A stretch of DNA of 64,000 nucleotides from contig NZ_QUZU01000026.1 in NCBI RefSeq assembly GCF_004682055.1, positions 1 to 64,000 of the forward strand. The letters run 5' to 3'. Under the pieces are notes generated by a model. The model saw only the letters and a list, made by a program, of their open reading frames with translations, was not told where the DNA came from and made no database searches. The first letter of the stretch is position 1, and the number at the start of each line of letters is the position of its first letter. The position numbers and the translations under genes are program-made. Below, one piece after another: positions 44,028 to 52,830 of the stretch. Source of the stretch: Pseudomonas kairouanensis (GTDB lineage: Bacteria; Pseudomonadota; Gammaproteobacteria; Pseudomonadales; Pseudomonadaceae).

Positions 44028-47000
44028 TCATTGTGCCTTAAGCAGCCCCTCAAAATCCGAAGCCTGAATCTCCGAAGCCCCACTCAACATATCCCGCGCC
44101 AACGCTCGCCGCTTACTTAACAACTCATCCAGCGTCGCTTCAAACGTCGACATCGCCGCATCCCGAACCGTCGGGTAGTACACGTACACATCCTTCTCCT
44201 GCCCAATCCGATAGGCCCGATCCGTCGCTTGATCTTCCTTGGCGGGGTTCCAGCAACGAGTGAAGTGAATGACGTGGTTGGCCGCTTGTACATTCACCCC
44301 AAAACCGACGGCGATGGTCGACAGGATGATGACTGCGAAACCAGGTTGCTCCTGGAACTGGTCGATCAACCTCTGTCGACTATTTGCGCTCTGACTGCTG
44401 GTACTGGTATCGCCATTGATCACAGTCGCCCGAAACCCGAAATGCTCCTGGATCGAGTGCTGCAACTCCCGCTGGATATCACGCAACTCGGTAAAGACAA
44501 TAACCTTGTCACCGTTGCCAGCTCTTTTGATCGACTCAAGCGTCTGCATCAACCACTGCAGTTTCGGCGAGTTGTCGCGCAGTCGTTTGTCTGGCTGAAC
44601 ACTGTAAGGATGAGCGCAAATGAGCTTGAGCTTGTGCAGCAATCCGAGCATGCCAGATGTCTTTTGATCGAGCTGTTCTTCGATCTGCTGTTTCTGGCTG
44701 TACGCAGCTATTTCGGACAGGTAAAGATTGCGCTGCAAGGTATGCATGCCAAGGGAACGGCATGCTGTGTCTTCTATTTTGGCCGGTAGGTCCTTGGCAA
44801 CGTCTTGCTTGGTTCGGCGCAAAGTCTGCGGATCGATAAGCCCTCGAAGGCGCTCCAGGGCAACCGTGTCACGCTCCAATGCGGCTTCGATTGGGCGCTG
44901 ATACTCGCGACCGAACTGGTTCAATCCCCCCAGAAAACCTGGCTGAATGAAATCGAACAGACACCAGAGATCTATCAGGGTGTTCTCGACAGGCGTACCG
45001 GTGCACGCCACTCGAAATCTCGCCGGAATGGCTTTGATCGCCTGAGTGACGAGGGCAGCAGGGTTCTTCAGTTTCTGCGCTTCGTCGCACACGACTATCG
45101 ACCATTGCTGGCGCGCCAGGGAAAACTCCTGATCGCGCAGTGTCTCGTAAGTCGTCAGGACGATTCGGGCGCCGCCCATCCAACCTGGGCGCAGCAAATT
45201 TTTGATGCCTTTGGCTTTCAAGTCCGCAGGGATTTCTTCTTTCTTGAACTTCACTGCACTCAAGGCTGAGCCATACAGCTTAAGTACTGGCAGCGCGTCA
45301 GCGAAAAAGAACCGGTGAAGCTCCCGCTCCCAGTTATCGAGCAACGAGACTGGGGCGACGATCAGTGTCGGCTTGTCCTGTGGGTACTTTTCCAGGTACC
45401 AGACCAGGAAAGTCAGCAACTGGATCGTTTTCCCTAACCCCATGTCATCAGCGAGCAAGCAGCCTGACACGTCTGATGGGGACAAACGGAACAAGTGCTG
45501 CAGCCACGCCACGCCTTGAAGCTGATGCTCACGCAGGACGACTTCAGGCTTGAGCAAGCCGGGCAACTCTGGGACTGCGTCCAAAGCGGCGCGCAGGGCT
45601 GCCTGACGAATTTGAACGTAGGTCGGTTCGTCAATGTTGTGGCCGATTTGCAGTACAGCGCGGCCCACCTTTTCCTGTTGCTGGACCAGACTGGTCTCGA
45701 CAGGGGCGATCTTCCTCGACCAGGCAGCAAACAGTTGCTCGGCGACGGCAATCGAGAGCGGTGTTTCGGACTCTGGCAGACAGACCGTTTCATCACCGGC
45801 AGCGCGAGCTTCGTCCAGTCGCTGCTCAAACGCTTCAAATTGAGCACGGTCGGAAGGGTTCCAACGTCCAAGAACTTCTGCGTCAACGCCCAGTGCCGCC
45901 ACATCCTTCGGCAACCAGTTCTCGGTCGCCTCTTTGACGAGGAAAGGCGAAGTAATTTTTTCCGCCTCCCCGATGCCCGTCACACGGTCGCCATAAAGAG
46001 ACAGGTCCAGGACGGAGTCGAACTCGATACCCGCTGCTTCATTTTGCCAACGCTTAAGCAGGTCGTTGATACCTGCCAGCTGGCGTAAATCAAAATCACT
46101 GAGCTCCAGCTCATAGCCCTGCCAGAAGCCTGCAGGCATGCCAGCGGCCAATTTCAGCTGTAACTCATGCACGAACGGTGCGAGCTCATAAGCTGCATTG
46201 AATTCAACTTCGATGGGCGGCTGCGGGGTTGGCGAGATCGGTTCGAGGGTCAGTTTTACCTGCTCAATGTGCTGTCCCGCTTCATCCAGTTTAGGCTCCA
46301 GATGAAAGCGATGAAAGAAAATCCCGGCCTCGACCAGCTCGTCCTCATAGCTCTGCGCATCCAGCACTTGTGCGGCACTATCGCCGAGAGCGCTGTAAGG
46401 GTTGCGGACGAAGGAAAGTGCATCGTCCCCAGCGACCCGACGGCCAGGCAACGAGCGCACATAGTCCAGTACAGATTTGACTTCAGGCTCAATCAGGACG
46501 TGGGTCAACGATCCATCATCGCTGGTCACCCGGTATCGATCCTGAACCTGATTGGCACCGTCGAAACTTACAAGCCAGTTTGCCGGTTGGCCTTCGAAAC
46601 TTGGTTCCAGCTCGATAACCGGCGTATTTCCGACCGTTGATTTTCGCGGGTTCAGCCGCAGGCTTTCGGGTTTGATAACGACGGTCTTATCCAAAAAACC
46701 ATCCATACCTGCACCAGCCTTGCGCGCCAATTTCCTGATGCTGGCCCAGCCAATCTGGTTAGTCACTTCACCCGGCTCATTTTGTTGAGCCAGATAGAGT
46801 TGGCGCACCGCACCGGTCAGTTTCCAGGACGACTCAGGCAGAATTTCCATTGTTCCGTGGTACTGAACGGCGGCGCCCGTACGCTGCACCTGCACATTTG
46901 CGTTGGACTGCGGGTCACGCCATCCACTGACAGCGACCTTGAAGTCGTCGGAGGCAAGACTGCCCTGGCTGCTCAGTTGAGGGATGAGAGTTGTCTGTGG

Positions 47001-47276
47001 CGGTAACCCCAAAAGCGGCAGACTTGATAAATGCTCCGGCTCATCAAGCAGCCGATAGAGTTCATCCCACGTCAGAAGCCAGCGATCGCTCAGTTGGGAG
47101 ACGAACTCCTCCTCTTCCAACTGATCCAGATAGCTTGCCAGCGGCCAGGACTCTGCGTTTTCCGCCAAGCTCAAGGAATAACAAATGCCCTGCTCTTCAA
47201 TTGAAAAGGCAGGTTCAGTATTTTCTACCGGAGAACTCGGCTGCAGGCCAATCCCCTTTAGGAAACGCTTGAGCAT
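44028..47276 (-). CDS. zorD: Zorya type I anti-phage protein ZorD, SNF2-type helicase
   Basis: A 1,082-residue protein. The N-terminal ~550 residues are specific to ZorD-like proteins. The C-terminal half is a Swi2/Snf2 ATPase with motif I DDMGLGKTIQLL (Lys616), motif II DEAQ, SATGTP-like CTGTPVENT and motif VI RAYRIGQEKDVYVYYP. In type I Zorya, ZorD acts on invading DNA after recruitment by the membrane complex. The length is close to that of described ZorD proteins. Its ATG overlaps the zorC stop by one base. It is the last gene of the operon. Confidence 0.92.
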   Translation of the reverse strand: MLKRFLKGIGLQPSSPVENTEPAFSIEEQGICYSLSLAENAESWPLASYLDQLEEEEFVSQLSDRWLLTWDELYRLLDEPEHLSSLPLLGLPPQTTLIPQLSSQGSLASDDFKVAVSGWRDPQSNANVQVQRTGAAVQYHGTMEILPESSWKLTGAVRQLYLAQQNEPGEVTNQIGWASIRKLARKAGAGMDGFLDKTVVIKPESLRLNPRKSTVGNTPVIELEPSFEGQPANWLVSFDGANQVQDRYRVTSDDGSLTHVLIEPEVKSVLDYVRSLPGRRVAGDDALSFVRNPYSALGDSAAQVLDAQSYEDELVEAGIFFHRFHLEPKLDEAGQHIEQVKLTLEPISPTPQPPIEVEFNAAYELAPFVHELQLKLAAGMPAGFWQGYELELSDFDLRQLAGINDLLKRWQNEAAGIEFDSVLDLSLYGDRVTGIGEAEKITSPFLVKEATENWLPKDVAALGVDAEVLGRWNPSDRAQFEAFEQRLDEARAAGDETVCLPESETPLSIAVAEQLFAAWSRKIAPVETSLVQQQEKVGRAVLQIGHNIDEPTYVQIRQAALRAALDAVPELPGLLKPEVVLREHQLQGVAWLQHLFRLSPSDVSGCLLADDMGLGKTIQLLTFLVWYLEKYPQDKPTLIVAPVSLLDNWERELHRFFFADALPVLKLYGSALSAVKFKKEEIPADLKAKGIKNLLRPGWMGGARIVLTTYETLRDQEFSLARQQWSIVVCDEAQKLKNPAALVTQAIKAIPARFRVACTGTPVENTLIDLWCLFDFIQPGFLGGLNQFGREYQRPIEAALERDTVALERLRGLIDPQTLRRTKQDVAKDLPAKIEDTACRSLGMHTLQRNLYLSEIAAYSQKQQIEEQLDQKTSGMLGLLHKLKLICAHPYSVQPDKRLRDNSPKLQWLMQTLESIKRAGNGDKVIVFTELRDIQRELQHSIQEHFGFRATVINGDTSTSSQSANSRQRLIDQFQEQPGFAVIILSTIAVGFGVNVQAANHVIHFTRCWNPAKEDQATDRAYRIGQEKDVYVYYPTVRDAAMSTFEATLDELLSKRRALARDMLSGASEIQASDFEGLLKAQ

Positions 47277-48904
47277 TACTGCCTCCAGAACCGGAGTGGC
47301 TGGTGATTGACGGGTTTGAAGCCCAGGCGTTGGAGCGCAGCAACGGCGGCCAGGTCGTTGTTGTCAAGCTGGACCTGAAATGCACCGCCGCGCGCGCGCT
47401 GGTCATAGACTTTGTGTTTGACCGACTTCAGCGCGACACGGACTTGGTCTTCAAAAGCCATGGGGTTGGATGCCCCTGGAGTGCCGGCCTGACTCTGCAC
47501 GCGAATGCCCAGTTTTCCGAGAGAGTCGTCAAACTTAAGAAGCCACCCTTCTATTCGAGTTGGTTTACTAGGTGCCGGCGTATGCAGCATTCGAGCCTTC
47601 GCACGATGAGGCTGCTTCAACTCAGAGGTCAGCTCAAGTTGAAACTTATCCGGATCGAAGGGCGATTTGTCGGATTCGTACACAAAACAAGCATTGCCGG
47701 TCCCGGAAAACTCAACAAAGAAATAGTTTCCGATCTGCATGACAACAGCGTTGTTGCGGCTGGAACCCCCGACCAAACGACTCAAGCGCCCTTTGTTCTT
47801 CTCACGGAAATGAACGAAGTCCCGTCCGCCGTCATTCCACGCATCCGCCCCCATAACAATTCGGGTGTAGCTCATTTGGTTGGCAAATCGCAGCCAATAG
47901 TGCAGACGCGATTGATCAACCTCGGAGTCTCCCTTCAACAGGTTGAAGAAGTGCTCCAGATCCTCCTTCGCGAACCACGCCACGACCATCGCGCAGACGT
48001 CTTTTTCAACATACTGCAGCCAGCTGTTTTGCCTGGAGCGGATCTGAGGGCTGCCCCAATTGTCGAGTGCTACCTGTTTGAGCAGCGACGACGGGGTTTC
48101 TCGATAGGCTGCCAAGTGATAACGCGACAGACATGCACTCAGAATGTCGTTCGTGTACCGCGGATGCTGTCGACCGATATCGACAAGGTCGGCTAAGCGC
48201 TGAGAAAACTCTGCGTCATCCAACAGGAAAATACGAGAGATCAATACGTTAAAGATTCTGCGCCACAGCCAACTGCTGTCCGGGATCTGCGCGATCGTCT
48301 GCAATGCTGAAAGGTCGCTGATTTCACCCTTGAACATCTTGTCACCCAGCCTAGCACCTGCCTGCTCGGAAAAAAGTTCCTGATGTTGCTGGACGATATG
48401 TACCCATTCCTTCTCGCGTTTTTGCTGACCTCTGACGCAATCGAAGCCAAGCTGAACGTCTGCCCGCAACAGACACCAATTGGCGTTCTTATCAGGCGTG
48501 GCAGCCTCGTACCCAAAGTAGCTAAAGCACAGCGCCAACCAATCTCGACGGCTTAGCCTCCGTTTTTCGATACGGTGATGGATTTCTTTGTGCACTCGGT
48601 CAAAGAGCTGATCATCGTCCAGTATCGGCACGACTCCCTCACTCTTGTCCGAAAGACCGGCAAAAACCAAACGCCATTCTGAGGCGTTGAGTGGGAGTAT
48701 ATTGCGGAATTTGCTTATCGCTACGCGACGCTTTTCCTGAGGTGGCGGCAAAGCCTTTTCAGCGCGTTCGAATCTTTCGTAAAGATCAATTCCCGCAGCA
48801 CCCAGACGGGGGAATCGCGCCAACGGTTCAGGCGCCGGCCCCACTCGATGCGTGGAAAGACTCAGGTTAATAGCGGCGGAAAGCCTCGCGATTGGGCTGG
48901 TCAT
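47276..48904 (-). CDS. zorC: Zorya type I anti-phage protein ZorC (EH_Signature)
   Basis: A 542-residue protein lying between zorB and zorD, the position and size of ZorC, which has an EH_Signature domain. It is mainly helical and basic, with no membrane segment. It is proposed to bind DNA and help bring the effector to phage DNA. The ATG at 48904 overlaps the zorB stop (ATGA); the longer start at 48925 would lie inside zorB. Identification rests strongly on gene order and length, with weaker sequence recognition. Confidence 0.88.
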   Translation of the reverse strand: MTSPIARLSAAINLSLSTHRVGPAPEPLARFPRLGAAGIDLYERFERAEKALPPPQEKRRVAISKFRNILPLNASEWRLVFAGLSDKSEGVVPILDDDQLFDRVHKEIHHRIEKRRLSRRDWLALCFSYFGYEAATPDKNANWCLLRADVQLGFDCVRGQQKREKEWVHIVQQHQELFSEQAGARLGDKMFKGEISDLSALQTIAQIPDSSWLWRRIFNVLISRIFLLDDAEFSQRLADLVDIGRQHPRYTNDILSACLSRYHLAAYRETPSSLLKQVALDNWGSPQIRSRQNSWLQYVEKDVCAMVVAWFAKEDLEHFFNLLKGDSEVDQSRLHYWLRFANQMSYTRIVMGADAWNDGGRDFVHFREKNKGRLSRLVGGSSRNNAVVMQIGNYFFVEFSGTGNACFVYESDKSPFDPDKFQLELTSELKQPHRAKARMLHTPAPSKPTRIEGWLLKFDDSLGKLGIRVQSQAGTPGASNPMAFEDQVRVALKSVKHKVYDQRARGGAFQVQLDNNDLAAVAALQRLGFKPVNHQPLRFWRQ

Positions 48905-49644
48905 CGATTCATCGCCAACTGACACTTTTCCATATCAGTATTATTGAACACCGGCACGTCTGGCTGGAGGTTGTCTTCCTTTTCCTTCAAGCCGAAGAAC
49001 TGCATGCGCAACTCCACTCGCCGGCTTTCTTCCTTAGTGTCCTTAGCATTGTTGAACGACACACCACCCGCCAGGAACATCGATCTGATTTGCTGTTGGT
49101 GCTCCGGCGACAAGCCGACTTGGAGCGGGCTGCGGCTATCGAGCAGGCTGCACATCACCCACTCTGAACGCTGCAGTGAAAGGTGCAGGTTATAAAGATA
49201 GGAGCCGTCGGTGTCTGTCGATCCCTCGATCACAACCTGCTTGAACCACTTCCGGCCTTCTTCACTGTTAGCCGCGTCCAGAATCATCGGCACAACCTCT
49301 TGAAGTGCCGACTGGCCATCGTTGCTCAGCGCGTACTGGTTATGCCCAAAGCGGCCAGCATCGCCGAAACTAATCCGGTTGTCCTTGCAGTCCACGACGA
49401 TGGTCTTAATAGCAGTCTTCGCTTTAAGGCTCAGGTTCTCGCAGATCTGACTGATGTCCTTATTACGCTGCTTCTCCCCCTGCTCCGCCTGGTTAATACG
49501 CTGCGTCACAGAACTCAAAGCCGCCACCATGACCACGAGAAACAGAATCATCATGGCAGTCATCAAATCAGCGAAGGAGATCCAGAAAGGCTTCTCTCCT
49601 TCGTCTTTGGAGCGAGCTGCCGAAGGCATTTGCTTACCAAACAT
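48901..49644 (-). CDS. zorB: Zorya anti-phage protein ZorB, MotB/OmpA-like stator subunit
   Basis: A 247-residue protein with a single membrane helix near residues 20-44 and a C-terminal OmpA-like peptidoglycan-binding domain (VVIEGSTDTDGSYLYNLHLSLQR). The helix carries Asp26 (FWISFADLMTAMMILF), the ion-translocating acid known from MotB and needed for Zorya function. With ZorA it forms a proton- or ion-driven membrane motor complex that senses phage infection. It lies 13 bases after zorA. True flagellar MotB is excluded by the operon context. Confidence 0.93.
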   Translation of the reverse strand: MFGKQMPSAARSKDEGEKPFWISFADLMTAMMILFLVVMVAALSSVTQRINQAEQGEKQRNKDISQICENLSLKAKTAIKTIVVDCKDNRISFGDAGRFGHNQYALSNDGQSALQEVVPMILDAANSEEGRKWFKQVVIEGSTDTDGSYLYNLHLSLQRSEWVMCSLLDSRSPLQVGLSPEHQQQIRSMFLAGGVSFNNAKDTKEESRRVELRMQFFGLKEKEDNLQPDVPVFNNTDMEKCQLAMNR

Positions 49645-49657
49645 CGACTAGCCTCCA

Positions 49658-51850
49658 TTACTGCCTGATGCGTTCCATGATGTCGCCGAAGTCTTCGAGA
49701 CTTTCCTTGACCCCTTCTACACCGCCAGCGAGGCTCTTGACTGCTTTATCCAGCTCGGCATCCAGGCTACCCAGGGTTTGCCTCAGCACTCGATCCATGC
49801 CATCACCGAACTCTTTGAAGCCGTTACCCAGCACACCGCTGATGTTTTCCAGGTATTCATACACTTCACGGTTAAGCGCCTGCATCCGCTCGCTTTGAGC
49901 CTTCAGGTCCTGGAGATACTGGCTGCGACCGCTGGCCTCCCCTTGCGCACTTGCGACAACACCTTCGATGACCGCGAGAGTCTTCGCCAACGCTTCACGA
50001 TTGTTTCGATAGTCCGCGACCACGGTGTTCAGCTCACGTGATGCCTGTGCAAGTTCAGTACCTGCGCCCTGAACTGTGCCCATCAGCCCCGCAGTCGACT
50101 CACTGGCTCGTGCAACGCTTTGTCCGGCCGTTTCAAACCGCTCAGCCGCCGCCCGCATCTTGTCTGCGCCTAGCTGCATGCTCTGCAAATGCTGCTCTGT
50201 TTGGGCACTCAATGCCTTAACGGTATCCTGTGCAGACTGCTGTTGCTCTGACACTGTTTGCAGCAACGCCTTGACCTGTTCGTCAAGACCGCCCACCAAG
50301 TCACGGGTACCTTGATGCAGGTCAGCCTGTGCAGCGCGGGTGGTTTGATCCATCTGCTGCTGGCCGTGCTCCAATTGTTTGAAGACTGCCGAGAGTTGCT
50401 CACCCAGCACCTCAACGGAGCCTGCAATTTTCGCCATGGTTTCCTGTTGACCCTGGCCGATGTTCTGCTTGATCGACTCCACAAAAGCCTGGAGATTCTC
50501 AGCCATCGCCTGTTGGCGAGCCTCGCTTTGAGCAAACAACTTCTCCAACTGCTCGGCCATTCGAGCTCCTGCCCCCTCCCCTTCATTGCCGATACGGGCA
50601 ACCGAAGCCTGGAGATTGGCGAGCATCTCGTTCATCCCCGCTTGCATGGCGTTCTGTCCGGCCTGCATATCGGAGAGTAACTGAGCGATCATAGTCGAGC
50701 TGTTTTGGGTCGAGGACTCGCTAGCCGAACGCATATCTTGGATGAGCGTCGAAAAGCCTTGCTGCATCGACTGCATGGCGGCAACGGACTGACCCATCAG
50801 TTCGTGTAGACCGTTGAACTGTTGGCCGAACGTACCTTCCAGTTTGTTCATGAAGGCAACTAAAACATCCTGAAGAAGGTTTTGTACTTGCCCTGACTGA
50901 TCGCCACTGGCCGCCTGAACCGCACCCGCGATAGCTTCAAGGGGGGATTTGAGACTGTTCTCAATCGCACTGCTTACCTGATCGGCCAACAATTGCCCAG
51001 AATCACGGTAAGTCGTTGACAACGTATCCGCTAATTTGAGGCTTTCGCGGACTTGGGTATCAACGAGGTTCTGCAGCATTTCCCGCAGATCGGTTACCAG
51101 GCTGTCCTTGAGCTGACGGGTTTGCACGGAGCTTTCAGCACTTGAGCGTACAAGCTCAGCTAGGTATTCCTCTCCCACACCGCTATCAAAAAGCCCATCA
51201 ATGGTTTCGTTGAACGTTTCAAGGAGCTTATAGCATTGGCCTAGGCGCCACTTCTCAGTAATCGTGACGACTATAGAAGCCATAATTGAGATAAAGGAGC
51301 CGATGAACGCAAACAATACGTCCTTGAGCAGCTTATCTACGCTGGCATTGACCTGCTCCGGGGTGCTTGGATCAAAATGTTGCAGGCCCAGCATCAAACC
51401 GAAGAAGGTTCCGACAATACCAATGCCGGTCAAAATGCCAGGTAAGTGTTTATAAAATTCGGTCCCCAGCGGTGTATCGACCACGCTTTGCGGTGAGAAA
51501 AAGTGCGCAGCCCCGGCGGTTGAGCGCGATCGGACAAGGACCTGCTCACCGTCCTGCAGCTCAAACTGATCATGCAGCGTTTCAGCGTACTCGTGCCAGG
51601 AGTGCTCCAAATTGCTTCCATTGAACAGTTGCTCCAGTTCAGAGCGCCGTTGAGGTGCGGCGAAAGCTTTCACGTCCCGCACGCGTTTAGTCAGAATTTT
51701 CAGCTGATTGCTAAGCTTGAAGGATCTACAAAAATAACGGACGAAATACCAAGCGCATAAAATGAAAACAAAACCGACTACAATTTTTGGTGCAATCAAT
51801 TGCTCGGAGCTCGCTGCATCCCAAAGATGCAGCAGCGTCGAAAAATCCAT
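49658..51850 (-). CDS. zorA: Zorya anti-phage protein ZorA, MotA/ExbB-like with long tail
   Basis: A 730-residue protein. A MotA/ExbB-type membrane domain occupies about residues 1-225 (LPGILTGIGIVGTFFGLMLGL and LFAFIGSFISIMASIVVTI). A ~500-residue helical, Gln/Ala/Ser-rich coiled-coil region follows and would form the long cytoplasmic tail typical of ZorA type I. The tail is thought to pass the infection signal from the membrane to ZorC and ZorD. The ATG at 51850 gives MDFSTLLHLWD; a TTG at 51865 is possible. It is the first gene of the operon. Confidence 0.93.
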   Translation of the reverse strand: MDFSTLLHLWDAASSEQLIAPKIVVGFVFILCAWYFVRYFCRSFKLSNQLKILTKRVRDVKAFAAPQRRSELEQLFNGSNLEHSWHEYAETLHDQFELQDGEQVLVRSRSTAGAAHFFSPQSVVDTPLGTEFYKHLPGILTGIGIVGTFFGLMLGLQHFDPSTPEQVNASVDKLLKDVLFAFIGSFISIMASIVVTITEKWRLGQCYKLLETFNETIDGLFDSGVGEEYLAELVRSSAESSVQTRQLKDSLVTDLREMLQNLVDTQVRESLKLADTLSTTYRDSGQLLADQVSSAIENSLKSPLEAIAGAVQAASGDQSGQVQNLLQDVLVAFMNKLEGTFGQQFNGLHELMGQSVAAMQSMQQGFSTLIQDMRSASESSTQNSSTMIAQLLSDMQAGQNAMQAGMNEMLANLQASVARIGNEGEGAGARMAEQLEKLFAQSEARQQAMAENLQAFVESIKQNIGQGQQETMAKIAGSVEVLGEQLSAVFKQLEHGQQQMDQTTRAAQADLHQGTRDLVGGLDEQVKALLQTVSEQQQSAQDTVKALSAQTEQHLQSMQLGADKMRAAAERFETAGQSVARASESTAGLMGTVQGAGTELAQASRELNTVVADYRNNREALAKTLAVIEGVVASAQGEASGRSQYLQDLKAQSERMQALNREVYEYLENISGVLGNGFKEFGDGMDRVLRQTLGSLDAELDKAVKSLAGGVEGVKESLEDFGDIMERIRQ

Positions 51851-52440
51851 ACTTTCCGCCTTCAATTAAGCAATTTTGATGTTCGGGGCCCGCGTCACGC
51901 CAACAGCAATGCGTCGATCGTCAAACCCGATGCAGAGAGAAACCACATCGGACTCAACAATATTTTCGGGGCACAACGATCTCGGAATGGAAAGATGGCT
52001 GCTTCACTTCGGCCGATCAGAGACCATCCGTGGACAAAAAATAAAATCATGTCCTTATGCCAGCACCTTAGCCTGAGCCTTGGCAACCGTAAAGCTAGAG
52101 ATAATCCTCAAGACTCGCTGCATTTGTTCGAGGCAACTTGAAGTATTTGTGCTGGGTTCATCGGCTTGATGACTGCCCGCTTTATACCCCGTCGGGCAGC
52201 GCCGCCTTCAACTCAAGTGTCTTGGCCGAAAATTATTGCTGCTGCTCTTCCAAGAGTCATAAGCCCGCACGCGAAGGTAAGACGCCCCTCAATGTCTCTG
52301 AGTATTCAATGCGCTGGGGGTCAACAGATGGGCGAATTAAGCATCCGAGCCTCTATTGCCGACGGCCCCAGACGGCGTGGATCGGCGACATTTCTGCCCG
52401 CGCAACGCCTCACGCGCGTGCCAAGCCCCTCAAGAAAAGG
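51851..52440. other. 590-bp gap upstream of zorA without a recognisable gene
   Basis: This stretch should hold the zorA promoter, but no convincing -35/-10 pair could be picked out. Open frames here (for example a 145-codon one on the plus strand starting at 52138) lack ribosome sites, are rich in Cys, Arg and Ser, and resemble no family. It is likely the remains of older island cargo. Confidence 0.4.
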
Positions 52441-52829
52441 TCAGCGCCCGTCGAGCGAGCGATCCTCGTGAGACACCACCAACTGAACTTCAACAGGCCG
52501 ATTTTCTGCGTTTGCTGGGCTCAGGCCGGGTTTTGGTCTGGAATCACCGTAACCCGCCACAATCACTCGCAGTGATTGCTTCCTGTCCAGGGCAAACACC
52601 AACAATTTGCGCTCCTCCCGCGCCCGAGCAGCGGAGAGCGTGTAGTTATCGTCATAGACCGTGCAGTACCGCGCATAATCAGTGACCGGTCGGCTTACCG
52701 GCACATTGTCGGTATACCCCTCGACCAATACCTGGCCTTGGCCGTAATCGTGAATGAGGAAGCGACGCGAACGCTCAGTTGCGTGAGCGCCTGCCTGGCC
52801 TCATCGGTAATACAGGCGCTTCCATCCAT
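52441..52829 (-). pseudogene. Frameshifted OmpA/MotB-like C-terminal domain remnant
   Basis: The last ~100 codons read VLVEGYTDNVPVSRP, LSAARAREERKLLVFAL and NRPVEVQLVV, the core of an OmpA-like peptidoglycan-binding domain. Just upstream, in another frame, MDGSACITDEARQALTQL gives the expected start of such a domain. The two parts are joined only through a frameshift near 52765-52780, and no N-terminal membrane helix is left. It is thus a broken gene. It sits between zorA and the integrase and is not part of zorB, which is intact. Confidence 0.62.
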
Positions 52830-52830
52830 A

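Noticed and set aside
49658..51850. Flagellar stator or ExbB/TolQ identity for zorA and zorB
   Set aside because: The long coiled-coil tail and the directly coupled zorC and SNF2-type zorD identify a Zorya locus; no flagellar or Ton genes are near.
52138..52575. 145-codon plus-strand open frame in the gap upstream of zorA
   Set aside because: No ribosome site, odd composition with many Cys and Arg, and its 3' part overlaps the OmpA-like remnant on the other strand.
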